Assembly (NCBI GenBank): GCA_023053685.1
Contig: JALIGW010000001.1
Coordinates: forward strand, 72,015,240-72,079,239
Reading direction: 5' to 3'
From: Diadophis punctatus similis
Lineage: Eukaryota; Chordata; Lepidosauria; Squamata; Dipsadidae
DNA length: 64,000 nt
Position numbers and translations under genes: made by a program
Notes under the pieces: model-generated
Seen by the model: only the letters and a program-made list of their open reading frames with translations
Told to the model about the DNA's origin: nothing
Database searches by the model: none
Shown here: positions 1-10,039 of the stretch, piece after piece
Layout: each line of letters opens with the position of its first letter
How positions within the stretch are numbered: position 1 is the first letter of the stretch

Positions 1-203
1 CCCGGTACGGGTGTACCGGTAGCGGCGGCCGCCCATGGTTCAGAGAAGTGGTAGCGGCGGCAGCACAAGGCTCCGCCCACCCATCCATACATCATCATTT
101 TTTTAACCATCTGCGCATGTGCAGTGGGTAAAAAAGCATGTGCAACGGTGGCGTGTGCGCGTTTCCGAACCGGTAGGGAAGGTAAGTAGATTTCACCGCT
201 GCT
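1..203. mobile_element. hAT-type non-autonomous element, one end only (cut by window edge)
   Basis: GC-rich stretch with accggtag-type motifs and a cgcatgtgc motif, ending in a terminus (near 203, ttcaccgctgctctgg) that resembles the ends of the elements at 43443-43670 and 45811-46510. The other end lies outside the window, so no target duplication can be tested. Confidence 0.4.
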
Positions 204-432
204 CTGGAGACAATTCTTGATGTGAAACCATCACACAAGAGATGCAGGAAGTGCTGTATTAACTAAATGTAATGGTACTGGGAAAGACCTTTGGAGATGG
301 AGCCAAGAGATGCTACCTAGGGAACAGTCAAATAAGGAACAGCACAATCCACAACTGGACAGTGGATGAGGCAAGAGACTCAGAAGAAACCTTCCTCAGT
401 TTCTTAGATTATAAAGGAGTTGGGCAGAGGGA

Positions 433-545
433 AGAGAGATGTACTTTCAGACTTGCAAGATTTTTTGTCAATTTAGCTTTACAATAAAGTATAATTAGCT
501 CATCTGGTTGTGATTCCCATCTGGTTTACCTATGAGACTAACATC
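433..545 (+). repeat. LTR-like 3' end fragment with AATAAA signal
   Basis: This stretch matches a second place in the window (19514-19630). Both contain cttgcaagatt, a ttacaataaagta polyadenylation-type signal and a tctggttt(a/g)cct tail in the same order. Shared order plus a poly(A) signal suggests the R-U5 part of an LTR or another retroposon 3' end. No second LTR or internal genes were recognised nearby. The family is not identified. Confidence 0.35.
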
Positions 546-1812
546 AATCTTGCAATCTTTCCCCCTACTTCCTTTACAACCCAAGAAACTAGGGGAGGAA
601 CCTTTCTGAGCCTGTTGCCCATCCCACTATCCAATTGTAGGTCATGCTGTCTCTTATCCAACTGTTCCCTTGGCAGGATCTCCCAAGGCCTTTCCCATAC
701 ACCATCAGACCAGCCTCCTAAAGCTACTAAGCAGGCAGTAGAACAGAGACAAGCAAGCAACAATTGTAGGAGAATGAGTTAGCTCTCCTGGCACTGAAAT
801 ACTTGAAAGAACCATGCAGGCTGAGCCCTATAATCAGTGCAAACATTTCTGAATGGAAGAAGGCATCTGGCAAAATTAAACTACGCAAATTAAACTTTAT
901 AAAGTATATTTGTGATTTGGCAAATGTGAAAAATACAGAGCTTTGAAATAAAGGGGACACGGATCTATCCTTTCCTTAAGGAATAGGAATTCTTGACAGC
1001 TACGAAAAGTCTGGTGAACAAAAAGTACTCCACCTTAAAAAAAAAAGAACAAATGGCTATATTGATAACAGTATGAGGATAAAAAGTTCGATAGCCTCAT
1101 GTGTGCCTTCTTGATCTCCTTCAAGAAAAAGTGGGATTACAAATAAACAAATAGGCAAACCACCACACTGGACATGAATGGGACCATTGATTTAATTGCC
1201 TAACAAAGTAGACACACTACTGCTCTGTATATCATTCCCATTCCATTAAAATTGATAATAGTGAATGAAATATTCGGGGGAGGGGCATATAGATGGGTTC
1301 ACATGAAAATTTCAGATGGAATATAATGCAAGGACTTTCTATTCCCTTAGTGACACTGCTTCCAGTTAAATTATATGGAATGGCAGCAAAATGTTCGTCA
1401 ATGGCTTGACCTCGGATTGGTTGCAATGCAGAAAGCCTTAAATAGGATGAAACTGGTTCCAGCATAACAGCAATGGTAGCAGAACAGGCTGCAAACAAGC
1501 ATGACCTAAGCTTTGAAAAAAGGCAGCAAAGTTTGGTGACTGAGGAATTATTAAGTACCTGAGGAATATGTCTTTAACTTGAACATTTTTAAGCAATCCA
1601 TCAATGCCCTGTAGAGTTTTTCCATGGAGAATTACAGCTATGAAAGCCTCACATGGAACTAAGAGTATTGGAAAAAAAGGGGGGAGTGTTATATACCCTC
1701 CTCCCACAATAGTTTCAAAATCATCTTTGCAGCATTGTCAATAGCAACTATAATTAGTTGAGACTGAAGAAGAATCTTGAAGTTATAGCGATATCTTCAA
1801 GATTATATAGCC
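546..1812. other. Intronic or intergenic sequence of the FMN1 locus, no gene seen
   Basis: Mixed-composition DNA with no convincing exon, RNA gene or repeat boundary that I can recognise. Short open frames here have no family resemblance. Confidence 0.5.
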
Positions 1813-2364
1813 CCATGATGGTGGCATGCGGAGCCATATCTGAGGGCACATGAGGCGTTGGCCTATGTCAGCTCTAGCGCGCATGTGCTGATTTTTGGCC
1901 TTCCGGAGGGTGGAGGGAGGCAGTTTTCGCTCTCCCCAGACTTTAGGAAAGCCTCCGGAGCCTGTGAATGGTGAAAAATGGACCCAACAGGCCTACCGGA
2001 AGTTCGGAAACAAACTTCCAGTTGGGCCATTTTTCACCTTCCCCAGGCTTCAGGAGGCTTTTCTGAAGCCTGGGGAGGATGAAAAACAGCCCAACCGGAA
2101 GCTTGTTTCCAAACTTCCTGTAGTCCCGTTGGGTCCATTTTTTGCCATCCACAGGCTCCGGAGGCTTTCCTGAAGCCTGGGGAGGGTGAAAATGGCATCT
2201 CCCCCACCCAACGGGCCTACTGGAAGTCTGGAGGCTTCAGTGAAGTCTGTGCGCTGCAGGGGGGTTTGCGCATGCATGCATGGGGGAGGGCATTGTATTA
2301 TGGGTATGGGCACGCACATGCGCGCCCTTTTGGCACCCAAGCAAAAAAAGGTTCGCCATCACTG
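1813..2364 (-). mobile_element. hAT-type MITE, family A, 8-bp TSD atatagcc
   Basis: The 552-bp element has terminal inverted repeats ending in gatgg / ggttcgccatc and is flanked by the direct 8-mer atatagcc at 1805-1812 and 2365-2372. An 8-bp duplication is the hAT signature. Related copies lie at 3436-3819 and 29112-29490. This copy is inverted relative to them and has extra internal tandem-like blocks (repeated cctggggag and cggaag segments) that make it longer. Confidence 0.85.
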
Positions 2365-2847
2365 ATATAGCCTATATTAACTAATATTTGTTCATTGTTA
2401 TAAAGCTAAGTGTGGGAGATTGCTGCTGTTGCCAATGCTGCCAAAATTACAATCGGCTGATTATTATATATTATTACAGAAACAAAGGCACTTCTAAAAG
2501 AAAAAGTCAATGTATGTTTGTTTGGAAATACTGAAGGAAAGCCAGTGCCTGTTACAAAGAGAGAAGATTTTGCTTTGGCACAGGAAAAAGGTATATTATT
2601 CTCTAGAGGTTGTTGTGCATTGGCTATAGACTTGTGGTGTTATTATACTTCAGCACTGAAAGCCAAATCTTAAGATTTACTTTGATCTTGAAGCACAATC
2701 ATAAAATGTTCCATTCAGCAGGACTGCTATCCTTCACATTTAATGAGCATGTAAAATAAATAAAACTTTTGAAATATGAGTATTGTTGAATAAGGAAGAT
2801 TAAATATCAGCCAATCTAGCTCTTGCATCAGATGGTCCAGAACCTAC
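2365..2847. other. FMN1 intron sequence downstream of exon 2848-2977
   Basis: No repeat was recognised. The next FMN1 exon (the FH2 segment with the conserved G-N-Y-M-N-G-G motif) was looked for on the minus strand and is not present, so it must lie left of the window. Confidence 0.5.
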
Positions 2848-2977
2848 CTCACACAGTTTCTGCAACAATTCAAGTTTGCTTCGGAGAGAGGAAATGCTTT
2901 CAGAGAATGTTGATTGGAACAGGATACAAAAGGCTCGTTCAGAGAAGTTGGGAATCAGAGAGAGCTCATAAAGAAAC
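2848..2977 (-). CDS. FMN1: FMN1 exon, FH2 domain (FLYELS segment)
   Basis: Minus-strand exon of 130 nt with acceptor ...tgtctccag and donor GTAGGT. It completes a Gln codon split with exon 5990-6081 and then encodes 43 residues beginning [14 protein letters not shown] and ending [10 protein letters not shown], ending in phase 0. This is a hallmark segment of the formin homology 2 domain, which dimerises and moves with growing actin filament barbed ends in the cytoplasm. The residues fit formin 1 better than formin 2. It is the most C-terminal exon in the window; the rest of FH2 lies beyond the left edge. Exon identity is read from motif and phase; regulation is not visible. Confidence 0.92.
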
Positions 2978-3048
2978 CTGGAGACATTAAGGAAAAATAT
3001 GACTGAGATCTATTAAAAGAACTTGATGGACAAAAATAGGTTCAGAAC

Positions 3049-3415
3049 CAGGGGTGGGTTGCTTACTTACTGGTGCCGGTGCACTGTGCACACATCTCCA
3101 CATTTTGGACGTGCGCGGAAGCAAAATCGCACTGAAATCTCACGAGGGGACGCACAAGAGAGAGAGATTTCCGCATGCGTGGAAGCAAAATCTCGCTGAA
3201 ATCTCACGTGCGCGCGCATCCCCTTGCAAGTTTCGGCACAATTTTGCTTCTGCGCATGCGCAGAAGCAAAATCGCCCAAACATTCACCGAAAAAGATGAC
3301 GACGCATGCGACGGACTGGCAGAGAGGGCTCCGGAGTGGTCGCGCGCAAATTGCACAATCGGCTGCTCCCTACCGGAGCTACGCACAAGACAGCTGCAGC
3401 AGGAACCCACCTCTG
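3049..3415. mobile_element. hAT-type MITE, family B, 8-bp TSD ttcagaac
   Basis: The 367-bp element begins caggggtgggttgc and ends gcaggaacccacctctg. The 8-mer ttcagaac flanks it at 3041-3048 and 3416-3423. The interior repeats cgcatgcgcagaagcaaaat-type blocks in both orientations. A related copy is at 8959-9314. It lies about 100 bp upstream of the acceptor of FMN1 exon 2848-2977. Confidence 0.87.
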
Positions 3416-3435
3416 TTCAGAACTATAGTCTAAAA

Positions 3436-3819
3436 CAGTGATGGCGAACCTTTTTTGGTTTGCGTGCCAAAAGTGGGGGGGAATGCGGGGGATCACGTGT
3501 GCGCGTGCCCACACTCATAATTCCATGCACCCCCGCACATGCACGCATGACCCCCCCTGCTCCCAGCATGCAATGGCACGCCCATTTTTCACTCTCCCCA
3601 GGCTCCAGAGCCTTTCTAGGAGCCTGGGGAAGGCGAAAACGGCCTTCCCCACCCCCTCTGGAGGCTGGAAACAGCCTGTTTCCCGACTTCCAGTGGGCCC
3701 AGAAGGCCCCAAAATCAGCCGGCTGCTGCACACATGCACGCCGGACCTGAGCTCGCGTGCCCACCGATATGGCTCCGCGTGCCACTTGTGGCACCCGTGC
3801 CATAGGTTCGCCATCGCGG
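3436..3819 (+). mobile_element. hAT-type MITE, family A, 8-bp TSD gtctaaaa
   Basis: The 384-bp element starts cagtgatggcgaacc and ends ggttcgccatcgcgg, flanked by gtctaaaa at 3428-3435 and 3820-3827. It sits only 20 bp from the family B element at 3049-3415, so two independent hAT insertions landed side by side. The interior is GC-rich and non-coding. Confidence 0.9.
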
Positions 3820-3827
3820 GTCTAAAA

Positions 3828-4384
3828 TCATTCCCAATGAAACCAATGAATAATGAAAATTTGTTCTGAATAGGAACAGATTATCTGTATGACTGTGGAA
3901 CCCAAACATAGGGGGAAGGGTAACAAAGGACTGATAGCAGGTAAAGGATATTTATTGGTTTTGGACACAAAAAAGAACAATGAGATCCATTCCTTCTCTG
4001 AAACTGGCAGTGGAACTTGTGAAGCTACCTAGAAGTCTTCCACCTGAAATGGGACTTCCAATAGATACAGATACCTCTCACCCCTTACCAACTCAATTTA
4101 GCCAGTGCTAAGCAATGAAAAAACAAGAGTTTTGCAAATAGTGACTGTCATTTTAATTTCCCTTAAGGACACTGTTATTCCAACAGAGAAATGTTCTGGC
4201 CTTGAGGAAAAAGAAGACAGTGGGGAAAGAGAAGATCTATTAAAATATGTATCCCTTGAAAGGATTTAGGTCCTCAAAGAAGTGACTAATAGTGACTATG
4301 CTGTTACTGGGGCTCAGAACTTTGGTTCAGATATTGATGTGATTCACTCATCAGCAACAGAAAAAATAGATAAAAAGATAAATG
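3828..4384. other. FMN1 intron, no gene seen
   Basis: Short intronic stretch between two hAT-type elements. Nothing recognised. Confidence 0.5.
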
Positions 4385-4392
4385 ATCTAGAT

Positions 4393-4754
4393 CAGGGGTG
4401 TCAAACTCGATTTCATTGAGGGCTGCATCAGGGTTGTGTTTGACCTTGGGGCCCGGGGTGGGTGTGGCATCTTGACGTCATTCATGTCGGGGGCGTCTGT
4501 AGTGGCCCAAGTGCTCTGCCAGCGAAAATGGGCTCCCGAGCTCCGGTTCCAGCTGCAACGGCCTCCTGCCGCCTTCTGCCAGGGAAAATGGTGCTCGGGA
4601 GGGGGGGGGCTGTGTGCAGCTCTCTAGAGGTCTGTTTTTGCTGGCAGAGGCACCACAGGCTGGTCCTTTGCTGTTTCTAGGGCGGCCATGCGGGCCAGAT
4701 CTAAGCACCCCAAGGGCCGGATCTGGCTCCCGGTTCTTGAGTTTGACACCCCTG
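4393..4754 (+). mobile_element. hAT-type MITE, family C, 8-bp TSD atctagat
   Basis: The 362-bp element starts caggggtgtcaaactcg and ends gagtttgacacccctg (perfect 15-16-bp inverted ends), flanked by atctagat at 4385-4392 and 4755-4762. A truncated relative is at 26101-26329 and a short one at 20154-20280. Confidence 0.9.
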
Positions 4755-5141
4755 ATCTAGATGGAAGTATAGACTTGTGGTCTGTACAGGTTTATATACT
4801 CCTTGAAGAGGATGGGAATAATCATCAGAGATTGCTGCAAAATCTTACTTCTTCCTCTTGATAGAGGACTGGTTAATACAGAAGTACACAAATATATGCA
4901 CACATATACATACATCTTTGCCTAAAAATTTAAATTAATACTAAATGTCCTGGAACTTTTCATAACAAAAATCTTAAGACACAGGTGAGATCTTGCAAGA
5001 TTTCATCTATCTCACATGATAATTCAACTATTTTTAGCATATAATCAGAGAGCTCGGGAGATGAATTAACATTATAAGAAAAGTGACATCAAATATATTT
5101 TGGTGTCTATCGAATACTATGTCTGTAAGTGCAGTTACTAT

Positions 5142-5178
5142 ACACACATATACACACACACATACATACACACACACA
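5142..5178. repeat. (CA)n-type microsatellite
   Basis: Alternating acacat/acacac units interrupted by atac. The neighbouring stretch 4888-4915 is a weaker tract of the same type. Confidence 0.8.
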
Positions 5179-5509
5179 AAGCTAAATTGAGTACATTTGA
5201 AGTAGGGATTAAGATGTAAATCCAAAGAATGTGCAAGAGAAAAGGAAGTATCAAGGTTATGGAAAAATAGCTAAGCAGGGATAAGGATCAAATTAAACCT
5301 ATTCTCATGAAGCAAATAATTCTTTCTGGGGAGAAGCAAACAAACCAAAAGACTTGTAGTAAATTCATCTACTGGAAGAAGATTGGGAAAACAGGAGGAC
5401 ACCACTATTGTACAAATGACCAGAATAGCTCGAGAACATCGTAATCCAGTTTTCTCAAACAAAGTGGAACTGAACCTCATGGTTATTATACGTATTGAAC
5501 TGGTTAATG

Positions 5510-5644
5510 CAGGGGTAGGCAAAGTTGGCTCTTCTATGACTCATGGACTTCAACTCCCAGAATTCCTGAGCTAGCATGATTGGCTCAGAAAGTCTGGGAG
5601 TTGAAGTCCATGAGTCATAGAAGAGCCAACTTTGCCTACCCCTG
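5510..5644. mobile_element. Palindromic hAT-type MITE, family D, 8-bp TSD ggttaatg
   Basis: A 135-bp near-perfect palindrome beginning caggggtaggcaaagttgg and ending in its complement. The arms carry ggcttcaactcccaga-like sequence around a short centre. The 8-mer ggttaatg flanks it at 5502-5509 and 5645-5652. Other copies are at 25975-26100 (truncated) and 31218-31352. As RNA it would form one long hairpin. Confidence 0.92.
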
Positions 5645-5666
5645 GGTTAATGATTTGTTTTAGTTA

Positions 5667-5898
5667 CCGTGTTTCCCCGAAAATAAGACCCTGTCTTATA
5701 TTTTTTTGAACCCCAAAATAAGTGCTTGGCCTTATTTTTGGGGAGGTCTTATTATTTTGGGGCGCACGGAGCAAGACGGGGCTCTTCTTGCCATCTTACC
5801 TGATTTCCAGCTCTGTCTCCCTAACCTTAACCAGAGGAAATGGTATTTTCAGGGGAGGGCTTATTTTCAGGGGAGGTCTTATTTTCAGGGAAACACGG
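5667..5898 (+). mobile_element. Short MITE with TA target duplication, family E
   Basis: The 232-bp element with ends ccgtgtttcccc / gggaaacacgg is flanked by TA on both sides (5665-5666, 5899-5900), as expected for Tc1/mariner-type insertions. The interior repeats the motif cttattttcaggg. A second copy is at 62643-62778. It ends about 90 bp downstream of FMN1 exon 5990-6081 in gene orientation. Confidence 0.82.
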
Positions 5899-5989
5899 TA
5901 GAACAATTTGTGTTGTATCTGAACCTGAACTAAAAAAGTTAATAGTTGACTCTCTCCAACCAGTGGTAGATGGTTTATAGTATCCTTAC

Positions 5990-6081
5990 TGTTCAGGTTT
6001 GTCCAAAGATTTGGCATTCTCCTTTTCTTTACTTGATTTGCCATGCTTTTCTATCTTTTCCAGTTCATCAGATTGTGCTCT
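5990..6081 (-). CDS. FMN1: FMN1 exon, FH2 domain ([13 protein letters not shown] segment)
   Basis: Minus-strand exon of 92 nt with acceptor tttttttcaag and donor GTAAGG. It starts in phase 0 after exon 28082-28143 and encodes 30 residues starting [17 protein letters not shown] and ending SLDKPE, then two bases (CA) of a Gln codon finished by exon 2848-2977. The highly charged Lys/Glu-rich stretch is the helical connector of the FH2 lasso-linker-knob side and is distinctive for formin 1. No in-frame stop occurs in the exon. FMN1 nucleates and elongates unbranched actin filaments. Confidence 0.94.
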
Positions 6082-7063
6082 CTTGAAAAAAAGATTCATA
6101 AATATAAAGAAAGTTATGAATAGAAGCAATACATAATCATGTGTATAAATAATTATCCAGGAAATTAAATAATGCTTACAATTCAATTATAACCATTCAA
6201 TTATAAGTCCTTCAATTTATTTTAATTATTTATACAGAAAGATATTCAATATTTAACATAAATATGTGGTAAACCTAGTTCATGAAATAATGTTAAACAT
6301 AAAATGTTTACCCAGACAACTATCACTAAATAAAAACCTACATAGTTATGATATTAAACATTTCCAATGTCATTTTGTTCAAGCATGGGTTAAGCTGGTG
6401 CATATGTGAACTACAAAGCCACTTTTTGTTTTTTCAATAGAAAAAGGGAGAGAAAAACTTTTAAAAGAAAGACATAATTATTTTAAATTCACACTCGAGA
6501 TGACTTTAGTTATAGGAGATTCAATCAGTTTACAGGGCATTATTTAAACAGAAATAGGCATGCCAATTTGAATCCAACATTGCAGTGTATGATTTTTGCA
6601 GAAATTCATAGTTGCCTTTATATTAATAAGTTGATTTCTTCTCTCCAACTAACTGAATACAAAGGATATAAAAATGTACTTTTACACAAAAATCAATTTT
6701 GAGATAAAAGCAATACAATGAACATTCTGTTAAAGCGTTCTACAATTTATCATCTGGAATTGGAATTGACTGATTAACAGGTACGATTAAGAGATGCTAT
6801 TTTCTTTCAGTAGTATTCTGTTCCAGGTACAGAATAACAGTGTATTGTTAGTAATACATTTACATCCCACCTTTATTTCTATATGGCTCAAGGCAATGTG
6901 CATGCTGTACACAATAACATCTTCCCTGTGAGGTGGGTTGGATTGAGAGACAGTGATTGTTAAAGTATTTTCAAAGAATTTTTCCTAAATGGAATTCCAG
7001 TCACAGAACTTTAATGCTTATAAAAACGTGTCCTTCCTTCTGAAATTGAAACCCAGACATATA
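6082..7063. other. FMN1 intron, AT-rich, no gene seen
   Basis: AT-rich intron. A stretch around 6850-6950 (cccacctttatttctatatggctcaaggca) looks like an old degenerate LINE or SINE 3' end, but the boundaries cannot be set. Confidence 0.45.
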
Positions 7064-7071
7064 GTTTAGGC

Positions 7072-7646
7072 CAAGGGTCTGCAACCTGCGGCTCCGGAGC
7101 CGCATGTGGCTCTTCAGGCCCTCTGCTGTGGCTCCCTGTCGGATGATCCCATCATTGACTGGTCCTGCCCCTCGGCCTTCCCTCCCAGTCACTCCTTGCC
7201 TAGTTGAGAAGGGAAGGGCAATGGCGGGGGATGAGAGAGAAAGAGTGGGAGAGAGATACACACACAACGATACAGAGAGGGGGGAGAGAGAGGTGGGGAG
7301 AGAGACAGAGAGATACACAGAGAGATACAAAGAGGGAGGGTGAGGGAGAGAGGGAGGGAGGGAGAGAGGGAGAGGGAGAGGGAGAGGAAGAGAGGGAGAG
7401 GGAAGGAGGGAGGGAGAGGGGGGTGTCAAAGGGTTTTGTGGCTCCCAGTATTTTTTAACAACCAGTTGTCTGCCCTAATGACCGGCAGGGTAGGTGTGAC
7501 TAGGGGGGGGGGGGTCATGTGACTGGGTGGGACTGAGTGACATCGAGTTGGCCATGCCCACCCAGGTTTTGTGGCTCCCGGTGTTTTCTTTTCTGTGGGA
7601 AACGGGTCCAAATGGTTCTTTGAGTGTTTAAGGTTGCAGGCCCCTG
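7072..7646 (+). mobile_element. hAT-type MITE, family F, with internal purine-rich microsatellite
   Basis: Starts caagggtctgcaacctgcgg and ends gttgcaggcccctg. The flanking 8-mers gtttaggc (7064-7071) and gcttaggc (7647-7654) differ at one base. Positions 7228-7425 are a GA/GGGAGA tract of about 200 bp that has expanded inside the element. The remainder repeats ttttgtggctccc(a/g)gt twice. Confidence 0.8.
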
Positions 7647-7654
7647 GCTTAGGC

Positions 7655-8770
7655 ACTCACCGTAGTCCTGGCTCTTAAATTATCAACCTTATAACTTATG
7701 CATTAAAAAAGAAAGCTGTGCAAAATCTTTAATCCTTTTGCATGATTTAATATTGTAAAAGCAAATTTCTAGCATCTAATTAGCAAGAATGTTTCAACTG
7801 AGCTTTAATTCTAAGCCGAAGAACAAGTAAGAACTGTGGTAGTAGACTCTGACAATGTTTCATAATTAGAACTACAAATGAGATAGTCTATTTATGAAAA
7901 CTAATGGAATAAAACACAACCATAGCTAATACGAAATGTTTGAAAATGTTACAGCATAGAAGTGTCAGATTTCTAACATAATATAAATTATTTTGAATTG
8001 TGCAAGAATCTGCGTTAAGAGCAGTGGTAGCTTTATTTTCCCGAATACAGCAATGTACTAGTTATTCACAAAGGAATCATACACTGAAAACTTGCACAAA
8101 GTACAAAACGTCGCTGCCAGCAACAATCGGCATGCAAGACACAATCCTAGGAAGTGGTAAGGGTGGGGGAGATACTTTGCCAGATTGAGAGACCCAAGAG
8201 CTGCAGGCCACATGGGAAAAATTACACTAAATTAATGCTTGAGGATGTTTTGGCAAATCCATGTTTCTGTAGTGGCTGTCCAAATCTTGTTAGATTTTCT
8301 GAGATTTACTGCAGCCAATCAAAAGTAGAGTTACAAAAGATCAAGCAACTTTCTGAACAATGAACCACTCGCTCAAATCCCCCATCTGGAACAAAATGAA
8401 TAAGCAGCACACGTGTATGCAAAAAGAATGACAGAGGTATGTCCTCTGTGAAATAGGTTCTTAAAAGTTACATATTATTCAGTTCTGTAGTTGTCTCTGT
8501 TATTTTTAATGCATGCAGAGGAATTCCCAGGATGTGGCATCTTATAATAGGAAAGAAAGGCAAATTATCATTAAAAATCCAGGCTAATGGAAGACAGCAT
8601 TGCTTCTAACGTATGTGGACCTGGGACATCTATCATAAGTGAAGTATACTTAAAGTCTAGTAAGCAAAATAACAGATCTTTTGTTTCCCCAGAGGCCTGT
8701 GTCAAAAAGGCATCCATTGCTTGCTTATAAATGTTTATTTATTAGATTTAAATGTTGTCCAACTCTATGA
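7655..8770. other. FMN1 intron, no gene seen
   Basis: AT-rich intron without recognised repeats or exons. Confidence 0.5.
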
Positions 8771-8778
8771 CTCTAGGC

Positions 8779-9408
8779 CAGCAGTTCCCAAGTTTTGCGG
8801 ACTGGGGGGGGAGGGGATGTTGCTGTGCAAGTGGCGGGTGAGCACATGCACACAGCTCCATTTGCACAAGTGGTGGGACACGGACCTGCTGCTCACACAA
8901 ATGGAGCTTTGAGCATGTGTGCTTGCCCACTACGTACATCAGTAAACTATGTGCATGCCAGTGGCGGGTTGCTACCTTACCGGTGCCGGTGCGCTGCGCG
9001 CGCATCTCCACACTTTGGGCGCACACTTGCTCGCTACGCACGAGCACCCCCTCATGCAATTTTGCTTCTGCGCATGTGCAGAAGCAAAACCACGCCAAAA
9101 TCTCGCAAGGGGATGCGCATGCGTGCAAGATTTTGGTGCGATTTTGCTTCCGCGCATGTGCAGAAGCAAAATCGCCCAAAAATTCATGGGAAAAAATGGT
9201 GACGCACGCGTTGGACCGGCAGAGGGGCTCCAGAGCGGCCGCACACAAATTGTGCAATCGGCTGCTCCCTACCGGAGCTGTGCACTGGGCAGCTCTGGCA
9301 GGAACCCACCTCTGGTGCATGCATATACCTGCCTGCCATTTCCGTGGCCCAGTTCCGAATGGGCTGTGGCTCGGTACTGGGCCACTATCCAAAGGTTGAG
9401 GACTTCTG
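8779..9408. mobile_element. hAT-type element interrupted by another hAT element
   Basis: The outer ends cagcagttcccaagttttgcgg and ccaaaggttgaggacttctg are complementary, with imperfect flanking tctagg. The interior is split by the family B copy at 8959-9314. Removing that insert would leave an element of roughly 270 bp. Confidence 0.7.
8959..9314. mobile_element. hAT-type MITE, family B, nested, 8-bp TSD gtgcatgc
   Basis: The 356-bp element starts cagtggcgggttgctacc and ends ggcaggaacccacctctg. The 8-mer gtgcatgc flanks it at 8951-8958 and 9315-9322, inside the older element 8779-9408. It shares its internal layout (gcgcatgtgcagaagcaaaa blocks, ctgctccctaccggagct) with 3049-3415. Confidence 0.88.
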
Positions 9409-9479
9409 TCTAGGTAGCTTATACTAAAAAATAGAGAAGAAAGAAGTCCCATGGCTCCAGAGAACCATAATCCAAACTC

Positions 9480-9785
9480 CACATTCGACTGCAGAAAATA
9501 TGACTTCAGCAACAGAGTGATCAATGCCTGGAATGCACTACCTGACTCTGTGGTTTCTTCCCCAAACCCCCAAAACTTTAACCTTAGACTGTCTACAGTA
9601 GACCTCTCCCCATTTCTAAGAGGTCTGTAAGGGCCGTGCATAAGCACACCACTGTGCCCACTGTCCCTGTCCTACTGTCCTATTGTCCTCTTTTATCGGA
9701 ACTTTTTACTTATGTTATGTTTATACAAACAACTACTATCCTGTACATGTTTGACAAAATTAAATAAAAAAATAAAAAAAAGTCA
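9480..9785 (+). pseudogene. 3' end of a CR1/L2-lineage LINE (family L)
   Basis: Encodes the extreme C-terminus of a LINE reverse transcriptase (VINAWNALPDSVVSS ... FLRGL, stop near 9630), followed by a 3' UTR with tactgtcctattgtcctctt and tgtacatgtttgacaaaat, then an (A)-rich aataaa tail. The same end occurs at 45180-45468 with a longer ORF. This copy is 5'-truncated, as usual for LINEs. Confidence 0.8.
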
Positions 9786-10039
9786 TACAACCGACAGGAT
9801 CTCTATAAATTAGTCTCTATCCATGCTGTTCCTCCAGGTCTGGTTATAAATATAATCTTAGAAATGTCAAAATCCTTAATAAACACATCTAAATAAATTA
9901 AATCACACCAATCAATCTTTCATTATTTTCCAAAACAGATATATTTTAAGGGCCTACGATTAATATTTGTAATATTATAAATTTATTTGAGTCACTGATT
10001 ATCAAAGCCCAGGTGAGATGAGGTGGACACGTCTTCAGA

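Noticed and set aside
2480..2590. Plus-strand exon-like stretch (TKALLKEKVNVCLFG..., with cag and gtatat at its edges)
   Set aside because: It lies on the strand opposite to FMN1, I recognise no family, and open frames of about 110 nt with ag/gt edges are common by chance.
3423..3869. Overlapping open frames on both strands near 3.4-3.9 kb
   Set aside because: They fall within the family A hAT MITE, which is GC-rich and therefore stop-poor.
7001..7458. Open frames rich in Ser/Pro/Leu or Arg/Glu/Gly
   Set aside because: They are translations of the GA-rich microsatellite inside the hAT element 7072-7646.
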